Shown: positions 35,493 through 46,060 of the stretch, one piece after another
How positions within the stretch are numbered: position 1 is the first letter of the stretch
Layout of the letters: each line of letters begins with the position of its first letter
Assembly: GCA_034509495.1 (NCBI GenBank)
Contig: CM067503.1
Coordinates: forward strand, 1,594,437-1,658,436
Length of the DNA: 64,000 nucleotides
Source: Acestrorhynchus altus
Lineage: Eukaryota; Chordata; Actinopteri; Characiformes; Acestrorhynchidae
Direction of reading: 5' to 3'
The notes under the pieces: generated by a model
The model's input: the letters and a program-made list of their open reading frames with translations, nothing else
Told to the model about the DNA's origin: nothing
Database searches by the model: none
Program-made: the position numbers and the translations under genes

Positions 35493-35494
<2 letters not shown>

Positions 35495-37679
35495 TGTACA
35501 CACACACAAATGCACACATAAGGACGGGCACAGTTAGTACAGTGTCTGTTCTAGGGATGGAAGCCTGTGGCCATTCATTTTTAGGCTGAAATACCCAGAA
35601 TTCAGTTTGATTGTTTATGACAGATCATTAAGGGCTGGGTGTCACAATGACTTCCCAAATTGATTCAATTCTGATTCATTAGGTCCCAGTTCGATTCTGT
35701 ATCGGTTCATTATCGACTCCTCTGTATCTCGGTTACAATAATCAGATCAGCTGAAGCCGAAGCCAGTTTTCTCCAGAAGGAGGTGCTGCTGTGCCGAGTG
35801 GCAGCAGCTGGGTTGCGGTGCAGCTTTATTAGCTGCAGCTGAGAATCGTTACCGTGCATCTCCAAGCTCATGCGACCCTACAGTTTGAAAACAAACCGTA
35901 TAGGAGTGCAGTTAGCGTTTTAACACGTTCAGGCCAGGCTTTGAACCATTGGGTTCTCAGATCCCTGGACCCCCCTGGACGACTAACAGGACCGAACTGG
36001 TGACGGTGGGGTGGAAGAAGGAAGGAGCATGGCATCGATAATGCGGTAAGGAGGCGTGTGAGTAAAGGAAAAACGAACTGGAAATGGAAAGACAGTATAG
36101 AGGAGCTAAATGAGATGGAAATGGGCTTTTCTGTCATACTTCAACCAGCCAGCAGAGACACTAGACCTTTGGTGGCTTCCCTTTAGAGAGACCATGTTCT
36201 CTACAGACACGGGGACAGACCATCCCCATAAAACCTGTTTGGAAAACCTGTTTGGAAAGCGTAGAGATAAGCTCTGAACACATAAACAAGGCTGGAGGAT
36301 CCTCAGGAGTGGAATGAAGTCACGAAGGACTTGGTTGTTGTTGATGGTTAATGTTATTAAACAGTCTGGTATGAGAGCACGGCGCTGAATGGTCACCTGC
36401 AGGTCAGCCCACTGTGTACCTCACACCCCTGCGTTGAATTTATCAGAGAGATCATAACCCGTTCACAAGATCTCCCCCTGCTGGCCTTTCAGGTCACTGG
36501 AGGATAAGGAGAGGTTGGACAGCTCACTCACTGATGAGTGTATCAGTGTGTCGTCTGGCGGAACATTCAAACCGACCTGCTCACTTACGTTCGTGCCAGC
36601 TTGAGTTGGAGTCGGTGATAAAAAGAAGGAAGTAATCAGACCCTCCTGTAATCAGACCCTCAGCTTTGGTGGAACAATGTAGTTCTTTTATAGGACTTTC
36701 AGAGGCTCTTTGGGGAATGGATTGAGCATGTAAAGGCCAGTGTCGTGGAAAAAAACTCCCATTTTTATCTTTATAAAGTGGATTTATTGAGAATTTACGT
36801 AGTGGTTTGATGTACAAGCAGTGTGTGTGACTTGGATTGGGGTAAAATATTGAATTTACCACCCTGTTACTGAAACTCAGGACTAAATGGGGACTGAATT
36901 CCCCAGTTAGAATTCAGAATTCTGCTTTTATTCAATCATTTTGTAAGTGTTTTGTGTTATGTCTCGTACCTGAACCATTGTTTTTTTAGTACCTGTTGGC
37001 TCTTGGATACAAACGAGCTCTGATTGGTCAGAGACGATCATCACTTAACGTGACGCGATGCAGACATCCAGCACCACTGCTGTGCTATTGTGTTCACGCT
37101 GTTTAGGTTTAAACTCCTGACGGTGAAAGAACTGAGTGACTAACGATGAACTAATCAAAACACACGTCCAGATTAAATCTTTAAACACTAATGAAAATGG
37201 AGACCGAAGGGAATCTTCACGTGTGTCCACGTTGCAAGTTAAAAGTGTTAGAACCCTAATCTTCTGGGACGTTTACATAGTTTGTTGTACTTTTATTCGC
37301 CAGGAAATTATAAAAAGATTTATAGGAGACAGACATACTGACTAGACTACTTACTTATATAAGTTCAATGAATTTGACCATGTTTTCATTTACTTGCGCT
37401 TACAATTTATTTATTATATAGGACTAAAAACACATTATATAGTTTATATATAATATTAATTAAATAGTTTACATTGTAGTGTTTTTGAGTTGAAAATTGA
37501 TGTATTTGTATGATTAGATTGACATGGATATTTATAATAAGTTTAATAGTGTTATATTTAATATTAAAATTTAATAAATATTTAACTAATAATATTTAAT
37601 AGTGGTCCCAAAAAAAAATAAAAAACAACCTAATGTCCTTTATTATTTTATTTATTTATTTATCAGTATTATCCTTTCT

Positions 37680-37960
37680 CAGGACTTTTATTCTGAAATT
37701 TGAACACAGTGTGAGCAAAGAAAAAGTGCAAACAGCCCCACCATTTGCATTTTCCTATATAACCTAATATCTGGGCCAGTGACCATCAGCCCCGCCCCCT
37801 CTCTCTGATCAGTCAGAGTCTGTATGCAGGTTGATCATCAGCCCCGCCCCCTCTCTCTGATCAGTCAGAGTCTGTATGCAGGTTGATCATCAGCCCCGCC
37901 CCCTCTCTCTGATCAGTCAGAGTCTGTATGCAGGTTGATCATGTTCATGTTCATCTCCAG
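37680..37960 (-). mobile_element. Dispersed element C, 3 units
   Basis: The flank CTTTCTCAGGACTTTTATTC ... CTAATATCTGGGCCAGTGAC matches the 22.9-kb copy. AGAGTCTGTATGCAGG recurs at 37815, 37867 and 37919 (52-bp steps), each with CCCCGCCCCCTCTCTCTG. It ends GATCATGTTCATG. Confidence 0.88.
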
Positions 37961-39169
37961 CTCCTCACGGAGGAGACTCTTCTGAATTCTCAGAATTCTG
38001 GGCCAGACTGACCAGAGGTCAGAAAGTAGCCATTTTCAGTACACAGCAATAACAACAGTAGTAGAGAGTGTCTCAACCAATCAGATTGCGTGGCTGAAGC
38101 CAACTGTTCTATAATATACAATAGAAATACCTGTAGTTGAATCACCCCCTACATGCCTGCATTGAATGGAATCAAAATGAAAAATATTGAGAAATGAGGC
38201 TCCTGTTATGACATCTCGCCCTACTGGCCAGCTGGGTCACTTAATGACCTCGTCGGTCAACGTCTCCTTGGACATCAACTTGGAGATCATTGAGCTTATT
38301 CTGCTCTACCGTTGATGTGTCAGAGAGTCCGGGGTTCGCCTGGTCGCCATGGTCCCCCCGGCCGAGTTATCTCATGCGTATGAGGAAATTTGCAGGTTCT
38401 ACAGTTCGGCTAGATCACACAGCCTGCCAAGCCAGGCGGACCTTGATGTTTTGGTGGGGTGGGGGGAGCTGACAGGTCTGAGACGCTTCCTCTCCAGGCC
38501 CATCCTTCAGCTCAGGAGGAACTGCTGGAGAAGAGACGAGGGGGGGAAAGGAGTCGGAAGCTCCTTGGGTGACAAATCCCTTCTCTTTTGCCTGCCTTGA
38601 TGCTAATGCAGTCTGAAAGGATTCCATGTCTGTGTACTGTGCCCACGCTCCCTCACCAACCCAGCCCCCATTCCCTTTTCCTTCTTTTTTGCTTTCTCTC
38701 GCTGACTCTCTGTCCCCCTCTCTCTGTCAGCCACCTGTCCCGTCACTCTCGTTTACCCTCCTCGTTCTGGGCTCCCGGACACTCCGGGAAGCAGGTGCCC
38801 CTGCTCGGACTTTGAACAGCGATGCCGAGCAGGCCCTGTGTGTCTCCACCTCACACACATGACTGGCACTAATCCTCACCAACGTAATAACCTCCTTTTC
38901 TCCAGCGCAGCGTCAAGGTGCTTTCCAGAACCTCGTGATTCATCACAGACTCGCTGGAGCGAAAACGAGCTCACGGGTACTGAAAGCGAAAGCGGGCCGA
39001 CAGGCTAACGGTGACATTTGTGGTTGTTTCACTTCAGTTTTCATTATAACGATGTCTCGTTACTGTGACTCCCCGGATGTACTGTGTATCATTCCTTCTT
39101 CTCGAACACTGAAGAACTGCATGGATAGATTTACAGCAATTATGTAGATCCTGCAAATAACAATATCCT

Positions 39170-39420
39170 GTGGTCATTCAATGGACCAATCAAGCAAAAC
39201 AGGACCACCACAGAGCGCTGGTACAAATGGATCAGACACAGCAGTGCTGCTGGAGTGTTTAAACACCGTGTCCACTCACTGTCCACTATATTAGACACTC
39301 GCACCTAGTTGCTCCACCTTGTAGCTTCTGTCTCTGACTTTACATCAACAAGGTGGAGCAACTAGGTGTGATTGTCTAATAGAGTGGACACAGTAAAGGC
39401 CACCAGTAAAATGAGGACAG
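39170..39420. mobile_element. Foldback repeat family A, short copy
   Basis: GGATCAGACACAGCAGTGC and TCCACTCACTGTCCACTATA, then the centre, in which GACACTCGCACCTAGTTGC and the complement-like GCAACTAGGTGTGATTGTC form a hairpin around GACTTTACATCAACAAGG. Both termini are lost. It lies about 150 bp before exon 5. Confidence 0.78.
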
Positions 39421-39575
39421 TGTCCATAAAAGGCAGTTTTGAGTCCACTTCTGTACAGTTTGGTGCTTCATCACGTATCTCAATGTACGTAGACTGTATA
39501 AAAGCAGACGCAGCATTTAGGAGCTGTTAATTAATGTTTGGAGAGTAAAGTGGTGTTTTGTGTTTTGTCTTCCAG

Positions 39576-39685
39576 CGATGGAATTCCATGAGAACCTCCA
39601 TGACATGGCAGTGAAGGAGGGTCTGAAGGGTAGAAAGCTGCACAAGTCCGTGGAGAGCTTCACCTGGAACATCACCATTCTGAAG
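39576..39685 (+). CDS. plcl2: PLCL2 exon 5
   Basis: 110 bp; two bases complete the codon begun in exon 4 (G|CG, Ala), followed by 36 codons. The acceptor is TTTTGTCTTCCAG|CGATGG and the donor CTGAAG|GTGAAA. The translation is MEFHENLHDMAVKEGLKGRK, then LHKSVESFTWNITILK, nearly identical to the mammalian PLCL2 stretch MEFHEHLHSIGTKEGLKERK. The downstream intron starts with a sequence shared with a dispersed repeat at 61.2 kb (see findings). Confidence 0.96.
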
Positions 39686-39687
39686 GT

Positions 39688-39870
39688 GAAACCCTGCAGT
39701 AATTCACTTTTATACACCTGCTGTAAATACAGATCACGCTTTGAATGGCCCCTTGTGGACAGTTGTACACATGCATTTGTGGACAAGCTGAGAGATGCAG
39801 AAGCAGCGGCTGAAGTGACAGAAGCATGTGGACCGATGTGGTAGAGTAATATTACAGGGTTTTACACCAG
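39688..39870 (-). repeat. Dispersed repeat D, copy next to exon 5
   Basis: Reverse complement of parts of 61130-61290: ACAAATGCATGTGTACAAC versus ATAAATGCATGTGTACAGC, TGTATTTACAGCAGG versus TGTATTTCCAGCAGT, and CCTGTAATATTACTCTAC in both. Two copies in the window show that it is interspersed; I cannot name the family. Confidence 0.65.
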
Positions 39871-40029
39871 TATGACTCGGATTATGCAGTTCTGGAGGCA
39901 GTTCCGGAGAGAGATCCCGTTCAGCTCCACCAAAGTTCTGTAGTGCGGTTCCAGAGGCATTGGGTTTGGAGTGGGAATGACGGGGACTGTAAATTTAAGG
40001 TATAATGAAGTTCTCCGAATAAACGAGGT

Positions 40030-40690
40030 GATGATTCATTTGCATTTAGCAGGAGGTCTCAGAACAAATATGACAGTGATTCGGACCAAAAGCAGTCAGG
40101 GGGAGGTTCCAGAGCAAATACCGTGGTGATCAGGAACAGTCCCGGTCAAGGGGATGTTTTAAGGGTCAATTACAGTCGCAGGAGAAGTCTCAGAGCGAGT
40201 ACCTAGCCATCAGGACCAATTACAGGCAGGGGGAGATCTCAGAACAAACAGTGTAGTAATTAGGATGAGCTGCAGTGAAGGCGAGGTATTAGAACAAACA
40301 TGGTGGTCAATAGAACCAATTACAAACGGGGACAACGTAGAACAAGTAATGCGGATCAGTCACAGTCTGTTTACATGCACTTCCCCGCACAGCACACAGC
40401 TTAGATCCTGTTCTCTCTGCGCTTGCACTCTACCTGACGAGCTGCAGCTGTCCCTGATCAGGGGCTCGAGCAGGCAGATTGTTGCCTGATGTCTGATTAC
40501 TCAACTGCATGTAAACACTCACAAAATCAGATCTTTGGCAGCTGTGGGATTATTGAGTGCAGTCACTGTGGCGATTAGGACGAACCACAGTCAGGGGGAC
40601 GTCAGAGAACGTGCAGACGATCAGGTCACATTCAAGAGGTGGTTTTAAACCGAAGTCACCGTGAGGCCAGTCGGTCAGTAGGAGATCTGG
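40030..40690. repeat. Degenerate ~50-bp tandem repeat
   Basis: The phrases TCAGGGGGAGGTTCCAGAGC (40096), GCAGGAGAAGTCTCAGAGC (about 40178), GCAGGGGGAGATCTCAGAAC (about 40227) and GAAGGCGAGGTATTAGAAC (about 40275) alternate with TCAGGACCAATTACAG-like pieces. Period is near 50 bp, with an insertion around 40370-40555 before a last recognisable unit. Confidence 0.65.
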
Positions 40691-41439
40691 GGGTAAACGG
40701 TGCTGTTTCGTTGCTGTTCTCGTGTGAAGCTTTAGAAGCATACTTCCTCCTTCACTCCGGACAGCCGTTTCATTTCAGCTCCAATTTAAACAACCTCATA
40801 ATGGAGATGGACAAAGAGTGGACAGCAGCTGACCCATTCATTTAAATGCAGGGATCGTCATCTAAAATATGAGAGTCTCCCCTCTGTAATAATGTCTATT
40901 TGACCCTTAAAATAAGTCACATTTGCATCTGTTAATTAAAGATTGTGCTTCGTGCTGAAACTGCCCTTTGATTAATACATGGTCCCTTGTTCGTTTCCCT
41001 TAAGGTCAGTTCTGTTGTTTATCCTGGCGAGCTGCTTTGCCAGGCTACATAATTAATTAGAGAACACGGTAAGTCTAAGTGGATGTGTGGAGGATCAGCA
41101 GGATTGGCGTTGGTGAAACTCACTCAGCTCTGTAGATCAGTCTGAGCGACTCCATCCCATCGCCAAGGAACATAAGTGGACCATCTGTCGCCTTTAAGCA
41201 ACGGCGACCTGCTCGATGTCCAAAATCTGTCCAGCCTGTTAATATTGATCTGCGTTGACCCCCTAAACTGCAGCTGGACGATTCAGTCAAAGTTAACACT
41301 GGTTATCCAGAACGATTTGGTAACTGCTGGGTTTGTCCGATATATAAATGACGATTTTGACAATTGAATTCATCAACTTTTGAAATCACAGATTATTATC
41401 ATTATGAATCAAATACTAAATAACTCCTGTGTAGAAATC

Positions 41440-41550
41440 AGCTATTAAATTTAGCTCGTTTCTGACTGAAGTAAATCCCAGCTTCCAGTGCATGTTTACT
41501 GCTCTCAATGAGAGGGGGCGGGGCTAATGATGTCATTGACCCAAAAGACA
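41440..41550 (+). repeat. Dispersed element C, solitary unit
   Basis: The flank CCAGTGCATGTTTACTGCTC is followed directly by one GAGAGGGGGCGGGGCTAATG and then GATGTCATTGACCCA, the opposite flank. This is the element with its array reduced to a single GC box. Confidence 0.8.
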
Positions 41551-41863
41551 CAGACACAAAAACAAAAACAGTGATCAAGACATACAAACATCTCAACACC
41601 ATCTGTCTGTGTTTTATAAACATGAATAAAAATAGGCCAAACTACAGGTGAATTAAACTCCCACACCTCCCACTAACCTCGCACTGACCGTGTGATGTGG
41701 CACAATACTTATGATTACGCTCACATTTTGATTAATCGACAGTTTACAAGAAATGTGTGATTATGTCACCAGTAATAGTGACCAACTATTACACTGGTTT
41801 CCAAATAATCTGCTAACAAAATTATAATTTATGTTCAAATCAAAATTCCTTAGTTGACAAAAT

Positions 41864-41887
41864 CTATATATATATATATATATATAA
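41864..41887. repeat. (TA)n microsatellite
   Basis: A run of alternating TA with one CTATATA start. Confidence 0.9.
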
Positions 41888-42579
41888 GAAATGAGAATAT
41901 TGTAACACAGTTTGTGCTCATTATTATATATTAATTTATTTATTTCTTTATATATTTTTATAAACAAGTATGTTTATGTACTAGATGCAGTTCCCTTTGA
42001 TCCCATAAGTTTTTTGAATGTTTATTTACTCGATGATGATAAATAATAAGTATCGGACCCACAGATGAGCTGCTTATTGACGTGTGTGTGTTTTTCCTTT
42101 TTCCTGTAAAGTCCACGTTTGTTTTCATCTCAGCACTGCATTCAGCTCCGGCGGGACGCAGGGAGTCACTGTGACAGTGCGTCGTGCTCTCCTGTGTTGC
42201 TGGAATGGATTTATTATACCGTTGTTCTGCAGAAGCAGGAGTAACGTATTTTCCTGCCTGTATGACTCTGGTTCCAGCCGTCGAGGGGTTCGTGCAGTGA
42301 TGTAACGAAGCCCCGTTTGTGTGGTTGATTCAGGTTTCCAGCACCTCGGTCTTTTTCATCCCATTAACACCTTTGATTTCTTTCTTTAATATTTTTGATT
42401 TAGTGGCTGCAGTGACATGTTTGTCATTATAAACAAATAATAACCTCGAGCTACACGATTGTGTTCTGTGAGAATCATCAGAGAATCAGTGCATGACTCA
42501 GGCACTTATGGAGCCTGAGAACACAAATAATGAGCAGTTTGGCCAGTTTCTAATTGGGTCATGTATACATTGTCCAGCA

Positions 42580-42790
42580 GTGGTCTTCAACTGCAGACAT
42601 ACGCACTGGTCAGCACACATGCCCGGAGTGGTGGGCAGCCTCTGCTGTGGCATCAAGGGAGCAGTTTGGGGTTAGGTGCCTTGCTGAAGGGCACTTCAGT
42701 CACAGCCTTTTGGTTTAGGGTCTCCGACTGACAACCTTCTGTTTGCAAGGCTGCTTTTCTTACCTCCAGGCCTCGGCCGCACCCTCCGAT
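42580..42790 (-). mobile_element. tRNA-derived SINE family S, inverted
   Basis: The reverse strand has a tRNA-like head (GGCCGAGGCCTGGAGGTAAG, GAAGGTTGTCAGTCGGAGAC), then CCCTTCAGCAAGGCACC and GCTGCCCACCACTCCGGGCA, matching the body of the copy at 28.5 kb. Confidence 0.7.
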
Positions 42791-43147
42791 TTAAGTACCA
42801 CTGACTGTGAATTAGACCAGAAGGTTCTCAAGGCAACCGTTATGGAGCAGTGGTTCCCAAACCTCTGCTGGAGGGTCTCCTGCTCTGCACATTTGAATTT
42901 CTGAAATTCTCTTGCTCCTGGATCACGTTTCAGTGGTTCTCCAAGACCGTTTTTGTGAACCATTGTTACAGAACACTGTAGAACATTGCTTTGATGATAC
43001 ATTGACGAGCAGTGTGAATCTCCAGGGTTACTCCAGGGCCATGGTGGGGAACCACTTTTTACATAGATCTGGAATCTATGAAAAAAGCTTATGATTGGTG
43101 CATCGTGAATTGAAACCCCACCCTTGTCTGTTTTGTTGTCCCCTCAG

Positions 43148-43357
43148 GGTCAGGCGGACCTGCTGAAGCACGCGCGAGCCGAGGTGTCGGAGAACCTTAA
43201 GCAGATACATTACGCCGCACTCACCTGCAACTTGGCCAAGGGTGGTGCAGCAGCGACCCCATCTGCAGGCTCCGAATCCAAACCCCGTCGCAGCCTAGAG
43301 GCCATCCCGGAGAAGGCTGTGGGGGAGGAGGACATCAGCGACGAGGAGGAGAACTAA
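43148..43357 (+). CDS. plcl2: PLCL2 exon 6 (terminal coding exon)
   Basis: 69 codons plus TAA (43355-43357). The acceptor is TTTTGTTGTCCCCTCAG|GGTCAG, phase 0 with exon 5 (ITILK|GQADLL). The translation runs GQADLLKHARAEVSENLKQI, then HYAALTCNLAKG, a variable Ala/Ser-rich piece, KPRRSLEAIPEKAV and a very acidic end EEDISDEEEN. Mammalian PLCL2 has GQADLLKYAKNETLENLKQI and KPRRSLEVIPEKA at the same places. With exons 2-5 this gives 1,028 residues, close to the mammalian protein minus its first exon. Confidence 0.96.
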   Translation, partial: GQADLLKHARAEVSENLKQIHYAALTCNLAKGGAAATPSAGSESKPRRSLEAIPEKAVGEEDISDEEEN

Positions 43358-43879
43358 AGGGCTTGTTCACTCCCTCTGAAAGACCCAAATTCCTGAACCC
43401 AGACACCAGTCGCTCCCTCCTGAGACCTGCACGGGTTTAAAGGAGCAGAGCGGTTAGTGGCCCAAGCTGTACGTGGCCCCGACACCAAGTTTCGATGGGA
43501 TGAAGAGGAAGGAGTTGTTCTCGTAAAGGTGCAATGGCCTTATACTCCGTCAAGACGTCCTTTAATCTGCCTGTCCGTGTCTTGGCCCACACTTTTCTCA
43601 GTATTTCCTACCTTTTGGGGCAAAGTGCCTCGAACTCCCTTAAGGATCCCAAATGCGACCGTCCGGAAAACCCTCAGACGCCTGATTTCCGAGGCCTGTG
43701 GTTTGGTTTCGCTGAGTGTTGCGAGAGTCGGGACAGTGTCCTAATTCACTGCCGTGGCGGTGTAAAGGTGTGCGCTTACCGAGCCTCACTCCACGACTGT
43801 CTACAAGCACAAAACCTCGTGGTTTTCGAGGAGCTGAAACCGGAGCCAAGAATGATTACGGGGAGAAAGAGAGCTACAG

Positions 43880-43880
43880 C

Positions 43881-43916
<36 letters not shown>
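43880..43916. repeat. (GA)n microsatellite in the 3' UTR
   Basis: About 18 GA repeats. Confidence 0.95.
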
Positions 43917-43918
<2 letters not shown>

Positions 43919-43988
43919 AAATGAGCCAAGCTGTTTACAACCACAAACTAATTTGTGTTCTGTCTGCCGAAATAGTGTGTGTATATAA

Positions 43989-43992
<4 letters not shown>

Positions 43993-44029
<37 letters not shown>

Positions 44030-44046
44030 GTGTGTGTGTGTGTGTA
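43993..44046. repeat. (GT)n microsatellite in the 3' UTR
   Basis: GT run with one GC interruption; transcribed as GU-rich RNA if the UTR call is right. Confidence 0.95.
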
Positions 44047-44230
44047 TACAGACATTCATACATATATATGGAGATCTGTTACTTTTTTGCTCTGTGCACC
44101 ATTTTAATGGATGAGATTTATTTTGTTAAGAGAAAACGGATGTTTTAAAGAGATCATATTTTATTCGTATGAAGGTTGGGCACATCGATGCCCGTTGGCC
44201 AGAACCCAAATCTGTTGTAGGTGGTTTTAT

Positions 44231-44274
44231 TTGTTTGTTTGTTTGTTTGTTTGTTTGCCCCCCCCCCCCCCCCC
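44231..44274. repeat. (TTTG)n plus a run of 17 C
   Basis: Seven TTTG repeats run straight into 17 consecutive C (44258-44274), within the 3' UTR. Confidence 0.95.
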
Positions 44275-44732
44275 TAGGGAGAGTGAATGTAAGCCGCTTG
44301 TGGGTCATTAGATGGAAAATACTGTACCTTTCAAATACAACCAGCAGCGAACTGTACGAGAAGAAAAGGACCTGGATCCTCCTGGACGTTTTAAAGGACG
44401 CAGTTAAGCTTCTAAACCATTCCTGCTAAAAGAGAAAAAAGAAAAAAAGAAAAAACTAGTGTACCTATTTATGGATACTGTTAAACATTATAGTGCCTCG
44501 TAGTTGACGATTCTGTCTATTGGTGGGAGGGGTTTGCTAGAGAGAAGTCGGATTCCTCTGCCTGCCTGGCCGAAGCTGAAGCCTGCCCAGTGCCAACCTG
44601 CCAATTCATTGCTTCTGGTTAGTATTCATCCTTGGCTCGTCCTATTGGTCGTCTCACTGTGCCAATCTACTGTTGGTCCTAGTGAACCACATCCGTCGGA
44701 TTTTACAGCTTCTTCAAAACCAGAGGTTTGAC

Positions 44733-44738
44733 TGGACA
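44733..44738 (+). terminator. plcl2: Alternative poly(A) signal ATTAAA
   Basis: GGACATTAAAAACATAAAA contains ATTAAA near 44733, followed by an A-run and then TTTGAAATCTGTTTC. It could be a weaker upstream poly(A) site, or simply an A-rich patch. Confidence 0.35.
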
Positions 44739-44918
44739 TTAAAAACATAAAAAAAAAAAGAGTTTGAAATCTGTTTCATACATTTTAGTGCTGTAAGAGT
44801 TTGTGTACCTTTAAGCATAGTGAACCATTTATACCAGTTTGGGGGGGGCGGGAGGTGGGGGGTGGGTTTGGATATGGTTCGGTTTTGTTCTACTCCGTTA
44901 AAAGCCCAAAAGCTCTGA

Positions 44919-44924
44919 AATAAA
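44919..44924 (+). terminator. plcl2: Main poly(A) signal AATAAA
   Basis: CTGAAATAAACCATG has a canonical hexamer. About 25 bp on there is a GT/T-rich element (GAGTTTGTTGTCAG, GTTCTTTTGG), the expected downstream cleavage element. It is the first such combination after the stop codon. Confidence 0.72.
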
Positions 44925-45184
44925 CCATGTCGAATACATTCTCTTAAGAGTTTGTTGTCAGATGTTCTTTTGGAACCGGCCCGATGGAGAGGTGGAGCGG
45001 CGCCGGCCCAGTTCAGTCGTCATGGCAAGCAGGGAGGGATTTCAGCTGAGAGGCTACTTTCAGAACGTCAGGTGTTTGGTGTGTAAATAGTGAGTGTGTG
45101 ACTTTGCTTGAGGTCAAAGATGATCAGATGCAGTTTTACAGGCCTGTTTACAGTTTACTGCCCGGAATGAAACTGTGATGGAGA

Positions 45185-45385
45185 GGGAGGTTGGCGGGAG
45201 GTTGGCGGGAGGTTGGCGGGAGGTTGACGGGGAGGTTGAGGGGGAGGTTGACGGGAGGTTGACGGGAGGTTGACGGGAGGTTGACGGGAGGTTGACGGGA
45301 GGTTGGCGGGAGGTTGGCGGGAGGTTAACGGGAGGTTAACGGGAGGTTAACGGGAGGTTGGCGGGAGGTTGGCGGGAGGTTGGTG
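45185..45385. repeat. 11-bp G-rich minisatellite, about 18 units
   Basis: The unit is GGAGGTTGGCG with variants GGAGGTTGACG and GGAGGTTAACG arranged in blocks (GGC, then GAC, then GGC, then AAC, then GGC). The strand is G-rich with regularly spaced GG/GGG. Confidence 0.93.
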
Positions 45386-45414
45386 CCGCGTCTGCAGTGT
45401 TGCTGACTCTGAGC

Positions 45415-45730
45415 TGGTCTGTCAGACGAAGAGAGAGCTGAGCCAAAACAGAAGGCTCTCGATTTACCGGCCAACCTACGTTCCAGCTCTCACCTACGGC
45501 CACGAGCTTTGGATAGTGACCGAAAGAATGAGATCCTGATTACAAGCCGCTGAAATGAGCTTCTCCGCAGGGTTTCTGGACTCTCCCTTAGAGACAGGGT
45601 GAGGAGTTCAGTAATCCGAGAGGGACTCGGATCAAAGCTGCTGCTCCTCCACGTCGAGGTGTTTTGGGAATATGGTCCGGATGCCTCCTGATTGCCTCCC
45701 TTTGAGGCATTCCGGTCAAGTTTATAAATC
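45415..45730 (+). pseudogene. RTE-type LINE, C-terminal remnant
   Basis: The forward strand preserves SLRDRVRSSVIREGLGSKLL then LLHVEVFWEYGPD, matching the LSLRDRVRSSxIRxELGVEPLLLHIERxQLRWFGHL stretch of RTE/Expander-type fish LINEs. Upstream GCCACGAGCTTTGGATAGTG corresponds to the preceding YGxELWxxT. Frames are broken. It directly follows the 11-bp minisatellite. Confidence 0.75.
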
Positions 45731-45734
45731 CCTG

Positions 45735-46060
45735 TCTCTGACTTTTTACATCGTAGTGGAGCAACAAGGTAGGAGTGTCTAATAGAGTGGACAGTGAGTG
45801 GACACAGTGTTTAAACACTCCAGCAGCACTGCTGTGTCTCATCCACTCGTACCAGCGCAACACACACTAACACACCACCACCATGAACCGGAGAATGACC
45901 CACCACCCACATAATAGCTGCTCTGTGGTGGTCCTGTGGGCTCCTGATCATTGAAGATCAGAGTGAAAGGAGGAGAATAAAGTCTGCAGAGAAACAGATG
46001 AACTACAGTCTGGAATTATAGAACCACAGTGTCCTCTATGTTGAGATGATTGAGTGAACA
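45735..46060. mobile_element. Foldback repeat family A, right-half copy
   Basis: GGTAGGAGTGTCTAATAGAG, CACTCCAGCAGCACTGCTG, then GACCCACCACCCACATAATA and AGTCTGCAGAGAAACAGATG. The right terminus is lost after TTATAGAACCACAG. Confidence 0.8.

Larger units (their letters stand above)
29237..39575 (+). other. plcl2: PLCL2 intron 4
   Basis: GTGAGC...TCTTCCAG intron of 10,339 bp. It contains a 245-bp polypyrimidine tract, the TGAATCATTTA satellite region, paired GT and CA microsatellites, an AT-rich block (about 37370-37660), one GC-box minisatellite element and one foldback copy. I recognise nothing in 29240-29815, 30065-31355, 34130-34985, 35500-37365 or 37955-39170. Short open frames near 38290-38600 and 34653-34955 have no recognisable family. 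Confidence 0.9.
39686..43147 (+). other. plcl2: PLCL2 intron 5
   Basis: GTGAAA...CCCCTCAG intron of 3,462 bp. It begins with dispersed repeat D, then a degenerate roughly 50-bp repeat (40030-40690), a non-repetitive stretch with TTAATTAAAG and ATAATTAATTAG motifs (40850-41070), a solitary GC-box unit (41440-41550), a TA microsatellite (41864-41887) and an inverted SINE (42580-42790). I name nothing in 41075-41435, 41555-41860, 41890-42575 or 42980-43140. Confidence 0.9.
43358..44940 (+). other. plcl2: PLCL2 3' UTR
   Basis: From the stop to just past the AATAAA at 44919. It contains a GA microsatellite (43880-43916), a GT microsatellite (43993-44046), TTTG repeats followed by a 17-C run (44231-44274) and an A-rich stretch (44440-44455). 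Short open frames here (for example 116 codons from 43534) show no similarity I recognise and are treated as non-coding. The exact cleavage point is inferred. Confidence 0.8.

Noticed and set aside
43534..43988. Open frames of 116 and 90 codons after the PLCL2 stop
   Set aside because: They lie in the 3' UTR, end in a GA microsatellite and show no homology I know.
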